From Streptomyces speibonae (lineage in GTDB: Bacteria > Actinomycetota > Actinomycetes > Streptomycetales > Streptomycetaceae): 6,930 nucleotides of DNA. The stretch is taken from positions 84,322 to 91,251 of the forward strand of contig KL568604.1 of the NCBI GenBank assembly GCA_000715605.1, read 5' to 3'. The notes beneath the pieces were generated by a model, which was given only the letters and a program-made list of their open reading frames with translations, was not told the DNA's origin and made no database searches. Shown here one piece after another: positions 1-6,871 of this stretch. The translations under genes and the position numbers were made by a program. How positions within the stretch are numbered: position 1 is the stretch's first letter; every line of letters begins with the position of its first letter.

Positions 1-18
1 GATGTGTATAAGAGACAG
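1..18. other. Tn5/Nextera mosaic-end adapter remnant (non-genomic)
   Basis: Bases 1-18 match the last 18 bases of the 19-bp Tn5 mosaic end used in Nextera tagmentation libraries (GATGTGTATAAGAGACAG). Translating it gives the peptides MCIRDR and MYKRQ, which are recognised adapter artefacts in protein databases. Genomic sequence therefore begins at 19, and the LacI gene is cut there by an assembly end, not by a biological event. This is seen directly in the sequence. A real Tn5-derived element is very unlikely because the match stops exactly at the mosaic end and lies at the very edge of the contig. Confidence 0.96.
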
Positions 19-150
19 GTCTATGGCGGACTGCACCCGCGCCCGGGTCTCGGCGGCGACCGTGTCCGGGCGGTTGATCACGTTGGAGACCGTGCCGACG
101 GAGACTCCGGCGACGCGGGCGACGTCCTTGATACCCACCGACTGGGCCAT
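19..150 (-). CDS. LacI-family transcriptional regulator, N-terminal fragment (probable rhamnose repressor)
   Basis: Only the first 44 codons are present; the rest is lost at the contig edge. They form a standard LacI helix-turn-helix: SVGIKDVARVAGVSVGTVSN followed by VINRPDTVAAETRARVQ. Recognition-helix residues equivalent to LacI Tyr17, Gln18 and Arg22 are Val18, Gly19 and Asn23. The chosen ATG (148-150) has GGAGG about 10 nt upstream. The gene follows the beta-propeller gene on the same strand after 75 nt. That gap shows no convincing terminator or promoter, so the regulator may be co-transcribed with the transport operon and thereby control its own level. The ligand-binding domain is missing, so specificity cannot be read from the protein. 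The role as rhamnose repressor is inferred from the neighbours and from LacI-type operators at the far end of the operon. Family assignment is firm; target is moderate. Confidence 0.9.
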
Positions 151-225
151 CGGGATGGGACCTCCAGAAAGACGGGGGGCGGCGCGGCGGGCCATCACAT
201 TACCCGCAGGAACGCCCCTGTTCGG

Positions 226-1609
226 TCACGGTTCGGCGGGCAGCCGGAAGTCGGCGACGCGCAGCGGCGAGGGGGTCGTTCCGGTGGACTTCTCCTGGTA
301 CATGACCGACAGGACGCCGTCCTGGGCCACGCGGGTCTCGTCGATCACCACCTCGCCGAAGGCGTTCGGTGCGCCGTCGTACAGCAGCCGCCAGTCGGTG
401 TGTCCGGAGGCGGCGGAGGCGGCGGCGATCCGGACGTGCGGCAGGACGGCGTAGGCGTTGTCGTGGCGGTCCAGGACCAGCTTGGTGCGCCCGCTCGAGT
501 TCAGCGGGACGGGGATCTCGGTCTTGCGCCAGCCGGCGGCGGTCCGCCGCAGGTGGAAGGCGCGGCCGTGCGCGGTGCGGTCGGCGACGTGGTCGGTGGT
601 GCAGGGTCCGAAGCGGCCGGGGACGTAGGAGATGACCGCGTGCGGCCGGCCGGCGGAGTCGGTGCACTGGCTCTCCTGGTTCATCAGGCAGTGGTCGGGG
701 CCGAGCGGGTCGACCACCACTCCCGCGTCCGTGACGGGTTCCGGTCCGGCCGACGACGGTGCCGGCGGCGTCGCGCCAGGTGCGGCCCCGGTCGTCGGAG
801 TAGGCGTAGCCGGTGTCGTGGTTGGTGAGGCCGCCGCCGCTGCGTGTCACGGTGCCGCTCTGCTCGCGCCAGGTGAAGAGGGTGTGCAGCCGGCCGTCGC
901 GGTCGTAGTCGATGCCGTGCAGGTACATGTTGCGGGCCGTCGACGTGCCGTGCTCGCTGGTGTAGGTGCCGGTGGAGTCGCTCCACTCCCCCAGCGCTGT
1001 CCACCGGCCGCCGTCGTACTCGGCGAGCGCGTTGCGTCCGTTGCCCGAGACGCCGGTCCGGTAGCTGAGCTGGAGCCGGCCCTCGGGGGTGGCGATGAAC
1101 TGCGGGTAGGTGAACCGCGGGGTGAGGGCGAGGCCGCCGAGGGTGGTCCGCGGGGCGCCGAAGCGGCTCGCGGTCCAGCTCAGGCCCGCCGGGTCGGCGA
1201 CGAGCCCGGCGGCGGACCTGACGTAGGTGAAGCCGTCGCTGTGGGCGTCCATCACCAGGTGCAGCCGGCCGTCCTCCCTCGAGACGCCCATGCAGATGAC
1301 GTTGTGGGAGTCGTCGTAGCGCAGGGTGTGGCCGGTGCGTACGGTCTCCCAGGTGTCGGCGCCGAGGGCGCGGCGGCCGACGACGGCGTCCCGGTCCGCG
1401 GTGTACCAGACGGCGTACTGGTGTCCTTGGTGGGTGAGCAGGGCGTGCTTCTGGAACGCGTTGGTGTTGACGAGGCCGTCGTAGGAGACGAAGTGGATGG
1501 CGCGGTCGTCGAGGGTGGTGGTGCCGGTGGGGGTGACCGAGGGGCCGGGCGCGGCGGGGTCGGCCGCGGTGCCGGGAGGTGCTCCGGCCGGCGGGGTGCG
1601 TGGTCTCAT
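226..1609 (-). pseudogene. BNR_4-like beta-propeller protein in the rhamnose operon, broken by one frameshift
   Basis: The start is ATG at 1607-1609 with GGAG (1616-1619) 6 nt upstream, 14 nt after the mutarotase stop. The first frame gives about 290 good residues. It then continues as nonsense rich in Arg and Pro to a stop at 200. The rest of the protein is in the next frame, ending with TGA at 226-228. Joining the frames by skipping one base near 739-740 gives about 460 residues, with VVGRTG running into PVTDAGVVVDP. Visible motifs are DDSHNVICMGVS (99-110), TYPQF (167-171), YRTGVSGNG (183-191), NMYLHGIDYD (227-236), TWREQ (246-250) and the Asp-box-like SDDRGRTW (271-278). These suit a BNR_4-type propeller. 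No signal peptide is visible; the N-terminus is Pro/Ala-rich. Relatives with this fold include rhamnosyl-glucuronate-cleaving enzymes (GH145, PL27) and ulvan lyases (PL24, PL25). A rhamnose-releasing role here is inference. The frameshift may be real or a sequence error. Confidence 0.75.
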
Positions 1610-1623
1610 CGCGGGCTCCGTCG

Positions 1624-1944
1624 TCAGGCTAGGTGGAAGACCTCGGTCAGCGGCGTCATCGCCTCGTCGGGCCGGGAGTCGTCGAGGGACTCGAAGAAGG
1701 GGGCCATCTCGGCCTGCCAGCGGGCGTTGACCTCGGTGGCCTCCATGCCGGCCTTCGCCGCCTCGAAGTCCTCGGTCTCCAGGTAGCCGACGAGCAGGCC
1801 GTCGTCGCGCAGGAAGAGGGAGTAGTTGTGCCAGCCGGTGGCCGAGAGCGCCTCGCGCATCTCGGGCCACACGGCGGCGTGGCGTTCGCGGTACTCGGCG
1901 ATCCGGTCCTGTCGGACCTTGAGCAGGAAACAGACGCGTTGCAT
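1624..1944 (-). CDS. rhaM: L-rhamnose mutarotase
   Basis: This 106-residue protein interconverts the alpha and beta anomers of L-rhamnopyranose in the cytoplasm, which speeds entry of the sugar into the isomerase pathway. It aligns without gaps over its first part to E. coli RhaM (YiiL, 104 residues): Tyr18, His22 (the catalytic histidine) and Trp76 fall at the same numbers. The motifs RHAAVWPEM (21-29), HNY (39-41) and the C-terminal EVFHL are conserved. The start at 1944 has GAGGGAG about 9 nt upstream and lies 30 nt after the rhaS stop. The beta-propeller start follows 14 nt downstream, so it is embedded in the operon. The gene is called rhaU in rhizobial rhamnose transport operons. Recognition is firm and nothing looks degenerate. 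Confidence 0.96.
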   Translation of the reverse strand: MQRVCFLLKVRQDRIAEYRERHAAVWPEMREALSATGWHNYSLFLRDDGLLVGYLETEDFEAAKAGMEATEVNARWQAEMAPFFESLDDSRPDEAMTPLTEVFHLA

Positions 1945-1974
1945 GAAGTACCGCTCCCTCGTGGGCCGTCGGGG

Positions 1975-3060
1975 TCAGAAGTCGAAGTCGTCGATGTTCC
2001 CGGCGTCGAAGACGGTGGGCTTGCCGAGGTTGATCACCCCGTCCTTGCCGAGGGTGTACTCGCCCATGCCGGCGGCCTCGAAGGTCTCGCCCTCCTTGCC
2101 GGTGATCTGGCCGGAGGCGAGGGCGACCGCGGTGCGGGCGGCCAGTTCGCCGAGCTTCGCCGGGTCCCACAGCTCGAACGCCTCGACGGTGCCGTTCTTG
2201 ACGTACTTGCGCATGTCGTTGGGGGTGCCGAGGCCGGTCAGCTTGACCTTGCCCTTGTACTTGGAGCCGGACAGGTACTGGGCGGCGGCCTTGATACCGA
2301 CGGTGGTCGGGGAGATGATCCCCTTCAGGTTCGGGTGCTCCTGGAGCAGGCCCTGGGTCTGCTGGAAGGACTGCTGGGCGTCGTCGTTGCCGTAGGCGAC
2401 CTTGACCAGCTTCATGTCCTTGTACTTGGGATCCTCGAGCTCGTCCTTCATGAACTCGATCCAGGTGTTCTGGTTGGTCGCGGTCTGCGCGGCGGACAGG
2501 ATCGCGATCTCGCCCTTGTAGTCGATCTGTTCGGCGAGCAGCTGCACCTCGGTGCGGCCCAGGTCCTCGGCGGACGCCTGGGAGACGAAGGCGTTGCGGC
2601 AGTCGGGGTTGGTGTCGGAGTCGTAGGTGACGACCTTGATGCCGTTCTTCATCGCCTGCTTGAGCGCGGTGCACAGGGCGCCGGGGTCCTGCGCGGAGAC
2701 GGCCATGGCGTCGACCTGCTGCTGGGTGAGGGTGTTGACGTAGGAGACCTGCCCGGCGGTGTCGGTGGCGCTGGAGGGGCCGACCTCCTTGTAGCTGGAG
2801 CCCAGTTCCTTCACGGCCTGCTCGCCGCCCTTGTCGGCGGTGGTGAAGTAGGGGTTGTTGACCTGCTTGGGCAGGAAGCCGACGGTGAGGCCCTTCTTGG
2901 TGGGCGCGTCGGGGTCGGCCTTGCCGGCTGAGGCGGCCGCGCCGCCGCCCTCGTTCTTGACGTCCTCCTTGGTGGTGCCGCCGCAGGCGGTGGCGGCCAG
3001 GGCGAGCGAGGTGACCGCGGCGAGGGCCGCGCAGGTGCGGCGGACTGATGCCTTGCGCAT
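1975..3060 (-). CDS. rhaS: Rhamnose ABC transporter substrate-binding lipoprotein
   Basis: A 361-residue periplasmic-binding-protein-like lipoprotein (type I, Peripla_BP_4 group) that captures L-rhamnose outside the membrane and hands it to the two permeases. Residues 1-25 form a signal peptide (basic MRKASVRRT, then a hydrophobic stretch). The lipobox is AATAC with Cys26 as the lipidated residue, followed by a Gly/Ala/Lys linker to about 55. The mature domain carries segments typical of rhizobial RhaS: VGFLPKQVNNPYFTTADKGG (60-79), VSAQDPGALC, VVTYDSDTNPD, ILSAAQTATNQNTWIEFMK, GIISPTTVGI and LTGLGTPNDMRKYVKNGTVE, ending in a Asp/Phe-rich tail (DDFDF). The ATG at 3058-3060 has AAGGA 7 nt upstream, 28 nt after the preceding permease stop. 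No separate promoter is seen. The family is clear; rhamnose as ligand rests on similarity and on the mutarotase next door. Confidence 0.95.
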   Translation of the reverse strand: MRKASVRRTCAALAAVTSLALAATACGGTTKEDVKNEGGGAAASAGKADPDAPTKKGLTVGFLPKQVNNPYFTTADKGGEQAVKELGSSYKEVGPSSATDTAGQVSYVNTLTQQQVDAMAVSAQDPGALCTALKQAMKNGIKVVTYDSDTNPDCRNAFVSQASAEDLGRTEVQLLAEQIDYKGEIAILSAAQTATNQNTWIEFMKDELEDPKYKDMKLVKVAYGNDDAQQSFQQTQGLLQEHPNLKGIISPTTVGIKAAAQYLSGSKYKGKVKLTGLGTPNDMRKYVKNGTVEAFELWDPAKLGELAARTAVALASGQITGKEGETFEAAGMGEYTLGKDGVINLGKPTVFDAGNIDDFDF

Positions 3061-3088
3061 GGTGGGTTCCTTAGGGACGAGAGGGGGT

Positions 3089-4114
3089 TCAGGGAGTCGG
3101 GGAGGGCGTCCTGGACGCCGGTGGCGGTGCGGCGGCGGCCCGGCGTCCGGCGCGGGCGACGGCGATCTGGCGGGCGACGCGAGGGCCCAGGACGGACAGC
3201 ACGAGGAGCACGCCCGTCACGACGATCTGCGACTGCGCGGAGACGTCCCGCAGGCTCATCACGTTCTGCAGCGCGCCGAGCAGGAACACGCCGGCTATAG
3301 CACCGCCGAGCGTTCCCTTGCCGCCGTCGAAGTCGATTCCGCCGAGCAGCACCGCGGCCACGACGGACAGTTCGAGGCCGGTGGCGTTGTCGTACCGGGC
3401 GCTGGCGTAGTGCAGGGCCCAGAAGACGCCGGTGAGGGCCGACATCAGGCCGGTCAGGGTGAACAGGATCAGCTTCTGCCGTTTGACGCGGATGCCGGCG
3501 AAGCGGGCGGCCTCCTCGCTGGCGCCGACCGCGAACAGCGACCGGCCGAACGGGGTGGCGTGCAGGGCGACGACGGCGACGGCGAGCAGCACGAGGAACG
3601 GCACGAAGGCGTAGGGGACGAAGGTGTCGCCGATGCGTCCGGCGGCGAAGTCCAGGTAGGGGACGGGGAAGTCGGTGACCGCGTCGGAGCCGAGCACGAT
3701 CTGCGCGATGCCCCGGTAGGCGGCCAGGGTGCCGATGGTGACGGCGAGGGAGGGCAGTCCCAGCCGGGTCACCAGCAGGCCGTTGACCAGACCGCAGACG
3801 ACGCCGATGAGCAGGCAGACGGGGATGATCGCCTCGATGGCCATGCCCTGGTTCCACAGGGCGCCCATGACCGCGCCGGAGAGCCCGGCCGTGGAGGCCA
3901 CCGACAGATCGATCTCGCCGGCGACCACGAGCAGGGTCATGGGCAGGGCGATCAGCGCGATCGGCAGGGTGTTGCCGATCAGGAACGACAGGTTGAGCGC
4001 GTTGCCGAACCCGTCCACGGTGGTGAAGGACAGCAGCAGGACCACCACGAGCAGGGCGCCGACGACCGTGTCCCAGCGGACGGCGCGGCGCGCCGGGGAT
4101 GCGGACTCAGGCAT
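3089..4114 (-). CDS. rhaQ: Rhamnose ABC transporter permease, second subunit
   Basis: A 341-residue inner-membrane permease of the RbsC/BPD_transp_2 family with many hydrophobic segments (first at about 17-30). It shows the family motifs AGEIDLSVAS (65-74), NGLLVTRLGLPSLAVTIGTL (111-130), the EAA-like ATPase contact GRSLFAVGASEEAARFAGI (190-208) and LGGIDFDGGKGTLGGA (257-272). It should pair with the upstream permease to form the channel. Two ATGs are possible. The one at 4123 lies directly against the purine-rich AGAGGA and would leave no spacer. The one at 4114 has GAGG 8-9 nt upstream and is preferred, giving an 8-nt overlap with the preceding gene (17 nt with the longer start). The C-terminus ends in a Ala/Pro/Ser/Thr-rich cytoplasmic-looking tail after about 325. 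The symbol Q versus P is by operon order only. Confidence 0.92.
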   Translation of the reverse strand: MPESASPARRAVRWDTVVGALLVVVLLLSFTTVDGFGNALNLSFLIGNTLPIALIALPMTLLVVAGEIDLSVASTAGLSGAVMGALWNQGMAIEAIIPVCLLIGVVCGLVNGLLVTRLGLPSLAVTIGTLAAYRGIAQIVLGSDAVTDFPVPYLDFAAGRIGDTFVPYAFVPFLVLLAVAVVALHATPFGRSLFAVGASEEAARFAGIRVKRQKLILFTLTGLMSALTGVFWALHYASARYDNATGLELSVVAAVLLGGIDFDGGKGTLGGAIAGVFLLGALQNVMSLRDVSAQSQIVVTGVLLVLSVLGPRVARQIAVARAGRRAAAAPPPASRTPSPTP

Positions 4115-5147
4115 GGCGGGCATTCCTCTTCTTCAGGGCGGAGGCCACGCGCAGCGCGACGATCCGGTCGACCGCGATGGCGAGGATGAGCAGGACGCCG
4201 TTGATGGCGAGCACCCACACGGAGCTGACGCCGAGGGCGGGCAGCACGCTGTTGACGGAGGTCAGCAGCAGCGCGCCGAGTGCCGCGCCGTAGACGCTGC
4301 CGGACCCGCCGGTGAAGACGACGCCGCCGACCACGACCGCGCTGACGACGGTGAGTTCGTAGCCGTACCCGGTGCCGGAGTCGACGTTGCCGAACCGGGC
4401 CAGGTACAGGGCGCCCGCGAGACCGGTGAGGGCTCCGCAGACGGTGTACGCGGCGAGGATCCTCTTGCGTACGGGGATGCCGGCGAGCCGGGCGGCCTCC
4501 GGGTTGGAGCCGAGCGCGTACAGCTCGCGGCCGGCGCCGAAGTGCTTGAGGCAGTACGCCGTCGCGACGAGCACCGCGAGGGCGATGAGCGCCAGGTACG
4601 GCACCGCGGAGATGCCGCCCGAGCCGAAGTCGACGAACCCTCCGGGCAGGTCGGCGGCGGTGATCTGGCGGGAGCCGACCCAGATGGAGTCGATGCCGCG
4701 GATGATGTAGAGGGTGCCGAGGGTGACGACCAGGGCGGGCACCTGGCCGAGGCTGACGAGCAGCCCGTTGAGCAGGCCGAAGCCGATGCCGAGCAGCACG
4801 GCGAGGGCGAGGGCGAGGACCGGGTTGCCGCCGCCCTGGAGGTAGGTGCCGGCGGCGAAGGCGGTGATGCCGAGCGTGGAGCCGACGGACAGGTCGACGT
4901 TGCGGGTGATGACGACCAGGGCCTGGCCGGTGGCGACCAGGACCAGGATGGTCGCGTTCAGCAGCAGGTCCTTGATGCCTTGTTCGGACAGGAACTCGCT
5001 GTTGCCGGCCTGGGTGACGGCGATCATCACCAGGAAGACCAGCAGGATGGCCAGTTCGCGCATCTTGAAGACGCGGTCGACCAGCCGGGTGGCGCCCGCC
5101 CGGGGCACCTCGGCGACGGGGGCGGGGTCGGGGCTGAGCACCGTCAT
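4107..5147 (-). CDS. rhaP: Rhamnose ABC transporter permease, first subunit
   Basis: A 346-residue polytopic permease of the RbsC family. After a polar N-terminus the first membrane segment is at about 32-46. Diagnostic motifs are [11 protein letters not shown] (80-90), [20 protein letters not shown] (127-146), the EAA-like loop [19 protein letters not shown] (206-224), [20 protein letters not shown] (274-293), and a basic C-terminus ([10 protein letters not shown]). It is clearly a paralogue of the next permease and would form a heterodimer with it. The ATG at 5145-5147 overlaps the ATPase stop by 4 nt (ATGA), which suggests translational coupling. GAGGACAGCC lies just upstream in the ATPase coding sequence and supplies a purine-rich ribosome binding site. 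Substrate assignment to rhamnose comes from the rhaS and rhaM neighbours. Confidence 0.93.
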   Translation of the reverse strand: MTVLSPDPAPVAEVPRAGATRLVDRVFKMRELAILLVFLVMIAVTQAGNSEFLSEQGIKDLLLNATILVLVATGQALVVITRNVDLSVGSTLGITAFAAGTYLQGGGNPVLALALAVLLGIGFGLLNGLLVSLGQVPALVVTLGTLYIIRGIDSIWVGSRQITAADLPGGFVDFGSGGISAVPYLALIALAVLVATAYCLKHFGAGRELYALGSNPEAARLAGIPVRKRILAAYTVCGALTGLAGALYLARFGNVDSGTGYGYELTVVSAVVVGGVVFTGGSGSVYGAALGALLLTSVNSVLPALGVSSVWVLAINGVLLILAIAVDRIVALRVASALKKRNARHA

Positions 5148-6661
5148 GCGGCTGTCCTCCCCGTGGCTGCGGCCATCACGGTTTCCTCGGTGGCGTCGGA
5201 GCGGGGGATCTCGGCGGTGAGCCGGCCCTCGTGCATCACCAGCACGCGGTCGGCCATGCCGAGGATCTCGGGCAGGTCGGAGGAGATCATCAACACGGCC
5301 ACGCCGTCGGCGGCGAGCCGGGACAGCAGCCGGTGCACCTCGGCCTTGGTGCCGACGTCGATGCCGCGGGTGGGCTCGTCGACGATCAGCACCTCGGGGC
5401 CGGTGGCGAGCCACTTGGCGAGGACGACCTTCTGCTGGTTGCCGCCGGACAGGGTGCTGACGGTGTCGGCGATCCGGACGTACTTGACGTGGAGCTTGAC
5501 CGCCCAGTCGAGGGAGCGGCTGCGTTCGGCCCGACGGTCCATCAGACCGGCCCTGCGGGTGGTACGGAGTCCGGTGAGGCCGATGTTGCGTTCGATGGAC
5601 ATGTCCATCACCAGGCCCTGGGCGCGCCGGTCCTCGGGGACCAGGGCGAGCCCGGCGGCCATGGCGGTGGACGGGGCGCCGTTGGTCAGCTTCCGCCCGT
5701 CGACCTCCACCTCCCCGGCGTCCCAGCGGTCGATGCCGAACACCGCGCGGGCGACCTCGGTGCGGCCCGCGCCGACCAGCCCGGCCAGGCCGACGATCTC
5801 ACCGCGCCGTACGTCGAAGGAGACGTCGGTGAAGACGCCCTCGCGGGTCAGCCGGCGCACGCTGAGGGCGATGCCGCCCGGCTTCACGTCCTGTTTGGGG
5901 TAGAGCTCGTCGAGGTCACGGCCGACCATGCGGCGGACCAGGTCGTCCTCGGTCATGCCGGCCACCGGTTCGGTGGAGATCCAGGCGCCGTCGCGCAGGG
6001 TGGTGACCCGGCCGCAGATCTCGAAGATCTCCTCCAGGCGGTGGGAGATGAAGAGCACCGCGGCGCCCTGGTCGCGCAGGGCGCGGACGACGCCGAAGAG
6101 CCGGGCGACCTCGCTGCCGGTGAGGGCGGCGGTGGGCTCGTCCATGATCAGGACGCGGGCGTCGAAGGAGAGCGCCTTGGCGATCTCGACGATCTGCTGG
6201 TCCGCGATGGACAGCCCGCGGGCCGGACGGTCCGGGTCGAGCGCGACACCGAGCCGCTTCATGAGGGCGGCGGTCGCCTCGCGGGTGGCCCGGTGGTCGA
6301 TCCGGCCGAGGGAGCGACGGGGCCGGCGCCCCATGAAGATGTTCTCGGCGATCGACAGGTCGGGGAAGAGCGTGGGCTCCTGGTAGATCACGGCGATGCC
6401 GGCGTCACGTGCGTCGCCGGGGCCGTGGAAGACGACCGGTGCCCCGTCGAGCAGCACCTGGCCGGCGTCCGGCCGGTGCACTCCGGCGAGCGTCTTGATG
6501 AGGGTCGACTTGCCGGCTCCGTTCTCACCGGCGAGGGCGTGCACCTCCCCGGGGTGCAGCTCCAGGGAGACGTCCCGCAGCGCACGCACCGCGCCGAAGG
6601 ACTTGGAGATGTCCCTGAGCGCGAGAACCGGGGCCGGACCCGTGTCGGACGGGTGGGTCAT
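5144..6661 (-). CDS. rhaT: Rhamnose ABC transporter ATP-binding protein (two nucleotide-binding domains)
   Basis: A 505-residue tandem ABC ATPase of the RbsA/MglA/XylG class that powers sugar import. Domain 1 has Walker [10 protein letters not shown] (45-53), Q-loop Gln94, signature-like LSIADQQ (150-156), Walker B LIMDEP (171-176) and switch His207. Domain 2 has a degenerate Walker [10 protein letters not shown] (294-302), with Arg in place of Lys; an intact LSGGNQQK signature (404-411); Walker B LIVDEP (425-430); and Ser-Asp (461-462) where the switch His would be. This asymmetry is usual for the class, so site 2 is expected to be weak or inactive. The start at 6659-6661 has GAGGAG (6667-6672) 5 nt upstream. 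The open frame reaches 6751, but that start would lie upstream of the promoter -10 box and is rejected. It is the first gene of the operon. Confidence 0.95.
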   Translation of the reverse strand: MTHPSDTGPAPVLALRDISKSFGAVRALRDVSLELHPGEVHALAGENGAGKSTLIKTLAGVHRPDAGQVLLDGAPVVFHGPGDARDAGIAVIYQEPTLFPDLSIAENIFMGRRPRRSLGRIDHRATREATAALMKRLGVALDPDRPARGLSIADQQIVEIAKALSFDARVLIMDEPTAALTGSEVARLFGVVRALRDQGAAVLFISHRLEEIFEICGRVTTLRDGAWISTEPVAGMTEDDLVRRMVGRDLDELYPKQDVKPGGIALSVRRLTREGVFTDVSFDVRRGEIVGLAGLVGAGRTEVARAVFGIDRWDAGEVEVDGRKLTNGAPSTAMAAGLALVPEDRRAQGLVMDMSIERNIGLTGLRTTRRAGLMDRRAERSRSLDWAVKLHVKYVRIADTVSTLSGGNQQKVVLAKWLATGPEVLIVDEPTRGIDVGTKAEVHRLLSRLAADGVAVLMISSDLPEILGMADRVLVMHEGRLTAEIPRSDATEETVMAAATGRTAA

Positions 6662-6666
6662 GAGGG

Positions 6667-6672
6667 CTCCTC
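6667..6672 (-). promoter_or_regulatory. Ribosome binding site of the ATPase gene
   Basis: GAGGAG on the minus strand, 5 nt before the ATG at 6659-6661. It settles the start of the ATPase gene against the longer open frame. It lies directly 3' of the leader hairpin (6674-6706), so folding there could affect ribosome access. Confidence 0.85.
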
Positions 6673-6673
6673 G

Positions 6674-6706
6674 ACGACGTCCGCGGGTCGTTCCTCGCGA
6701 CGTCGT
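6674..6706 (-). repeat. Inverted repeat forming a hairpin in the transport-operon leader
   Basis: ACGACGTC (6674-6681) and GACGTCGT (6699-6706) are perfect 8-bp inverted repeats. Inside them another three G-C pairs can form if one G bulges, giving a stem of about 11 bp with a loop of about 10 nt. In the minus-strand transcript it ends one base before the ATPase ribosome binding site. There is no U-tract, so it does not look like an intrinsic terminator. A role in mRNA stability or translation is possible; chance is not excluded in such GC-rich DNA. Confidence 0.6.
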
Positions 6707-6717
6707 GAAAGGTTTCA
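6706..6717 (-). promoter_or_regulatory. LacI-type operator O1 of the transport operon
   Basis: On the minus strand this reads TGAAACCTTTCA: 5-bp perfect half-sites TGAAA/TTTCA around a 2-bp centre. It shares 10 of 12 bases with the second site (6872-6883). It lies 14 nt downstream of the predicted -10 box, about +9 to +20, where a bound repressor would block initiation or early elongation. Binding by the LacI protein encoded at 19-150 is inference. Confidence 0.75.
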
Positions 6718-6731
6718 ACTGGGTTGCCGGG

Positions 6732-6761
6732 ACGTTAGGCGCGCGACGCATGTCACGTCAA
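6732..6761 (-). promoter_or_regulatory. Promoter of the rhamnose transport operon
   Basis: The minus strand has a -35 element TTGACG (plus positions 6756-6761), an 18-nt spacer and a -10 element TAACGT (6732-6737). This fits the housekeeping sigma (HrdB-like) TTGACN/TANNNT consensus. The predicted start is near 6725, giving a leader of about 64 nt to the ATPase ATG. The operator O1 lies just downstream. It has not been tested, but the element spacing, operator position and gene start agree with one another. Confidence 0.75.
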
Positions 6762-6835
6762 TGGGTCCCGGTGGAAAAACTCGTGACGGCTTCGCCTCGC
6801 GCCAAGGCCACGGCCGTCGGTCCGTGCGCGAGGGG

Positions 6836-6864
6836 TTGACACCCCTGCGGGGGCGGCCTAGCTT
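6836..6864 (+). promoter_or_regulatory. Divergent plus-strand promoter
   Basis: A perfect -35 TTGACA (6836-6841), 17-nt spacer and -10 TAGCTT (6859-6864) fit a strong housekeeping promoter of high-GC actinobacteria. The start is predicted near 6871, at the edge of operator O2. It would drive the gene beginning at 6924 with a leader of about 53 nt. The -35 lies inside a perfect inverted repeat, AGGGGT-TGAC-ACCCCT (6831-6846). Confidence 0.8.
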
Positions 6865-6871
6865 CCCGTTC

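Noticed and set aside
151..225. Separate promoter for the LacI gene (minus-strand TAATGT near 199-204)
   Set aside because: A -10-like hexamer is present but no acceptable -35 element lies 16-19 nt upstream, and the spacing also fits read-through from the operon.
735..765. Programmed ribosomal frameshift in the beta-propeller gene
   Set aside because: No slippery heptamer or downstream stimulatory structure is evident. A simple indel explains the break.
2..828. Plus-strand open frames starting at bases 2 and 4
   Set aside because: They start inside the sequencing adapter (MCIRDR, MYKRQ) and run antisense to the LacI and beta-propeller genes.
200..2674. Minus-strand open frame of 824 codons
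   Set aside because: Only the part from 1609 to about 740 is real coding sequence. The upstream part is a shadow of rhaS and rhaM, and the part after the frame break is Arg/Pro-rich nonsense.
5744..5780. Loss of the Walker A lysine in the second ATPase domain as a possible inactivating mutation
   Set aside because: Arg in this position with an intact signature and Walker B is the usual state of the second domain in RbsA/MglA-type sugar ATPases.
3729..5903. Long plus-strand open frame antisense to the permeases and ATPase (724 codons), with similar ones at 1633-2931, 2855-4189 and 5231-6874
   Set aside because: Antisense shadows expected in very GC-rich DNA. Their products are low-complexity Gly/Ala/Asp/Arg strings with no family motifs, and recognised genes lie opposite.
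5144..6751. Longer ATPase start at 6751 adding about 30 residues
   Set aside because: It starts upstream of the predicted -10 box (6732-6737), has no ribosome binding site, and the extra residues do not resemble the family. ATG at 6659-6661 has GAGGAG at 5 nt.
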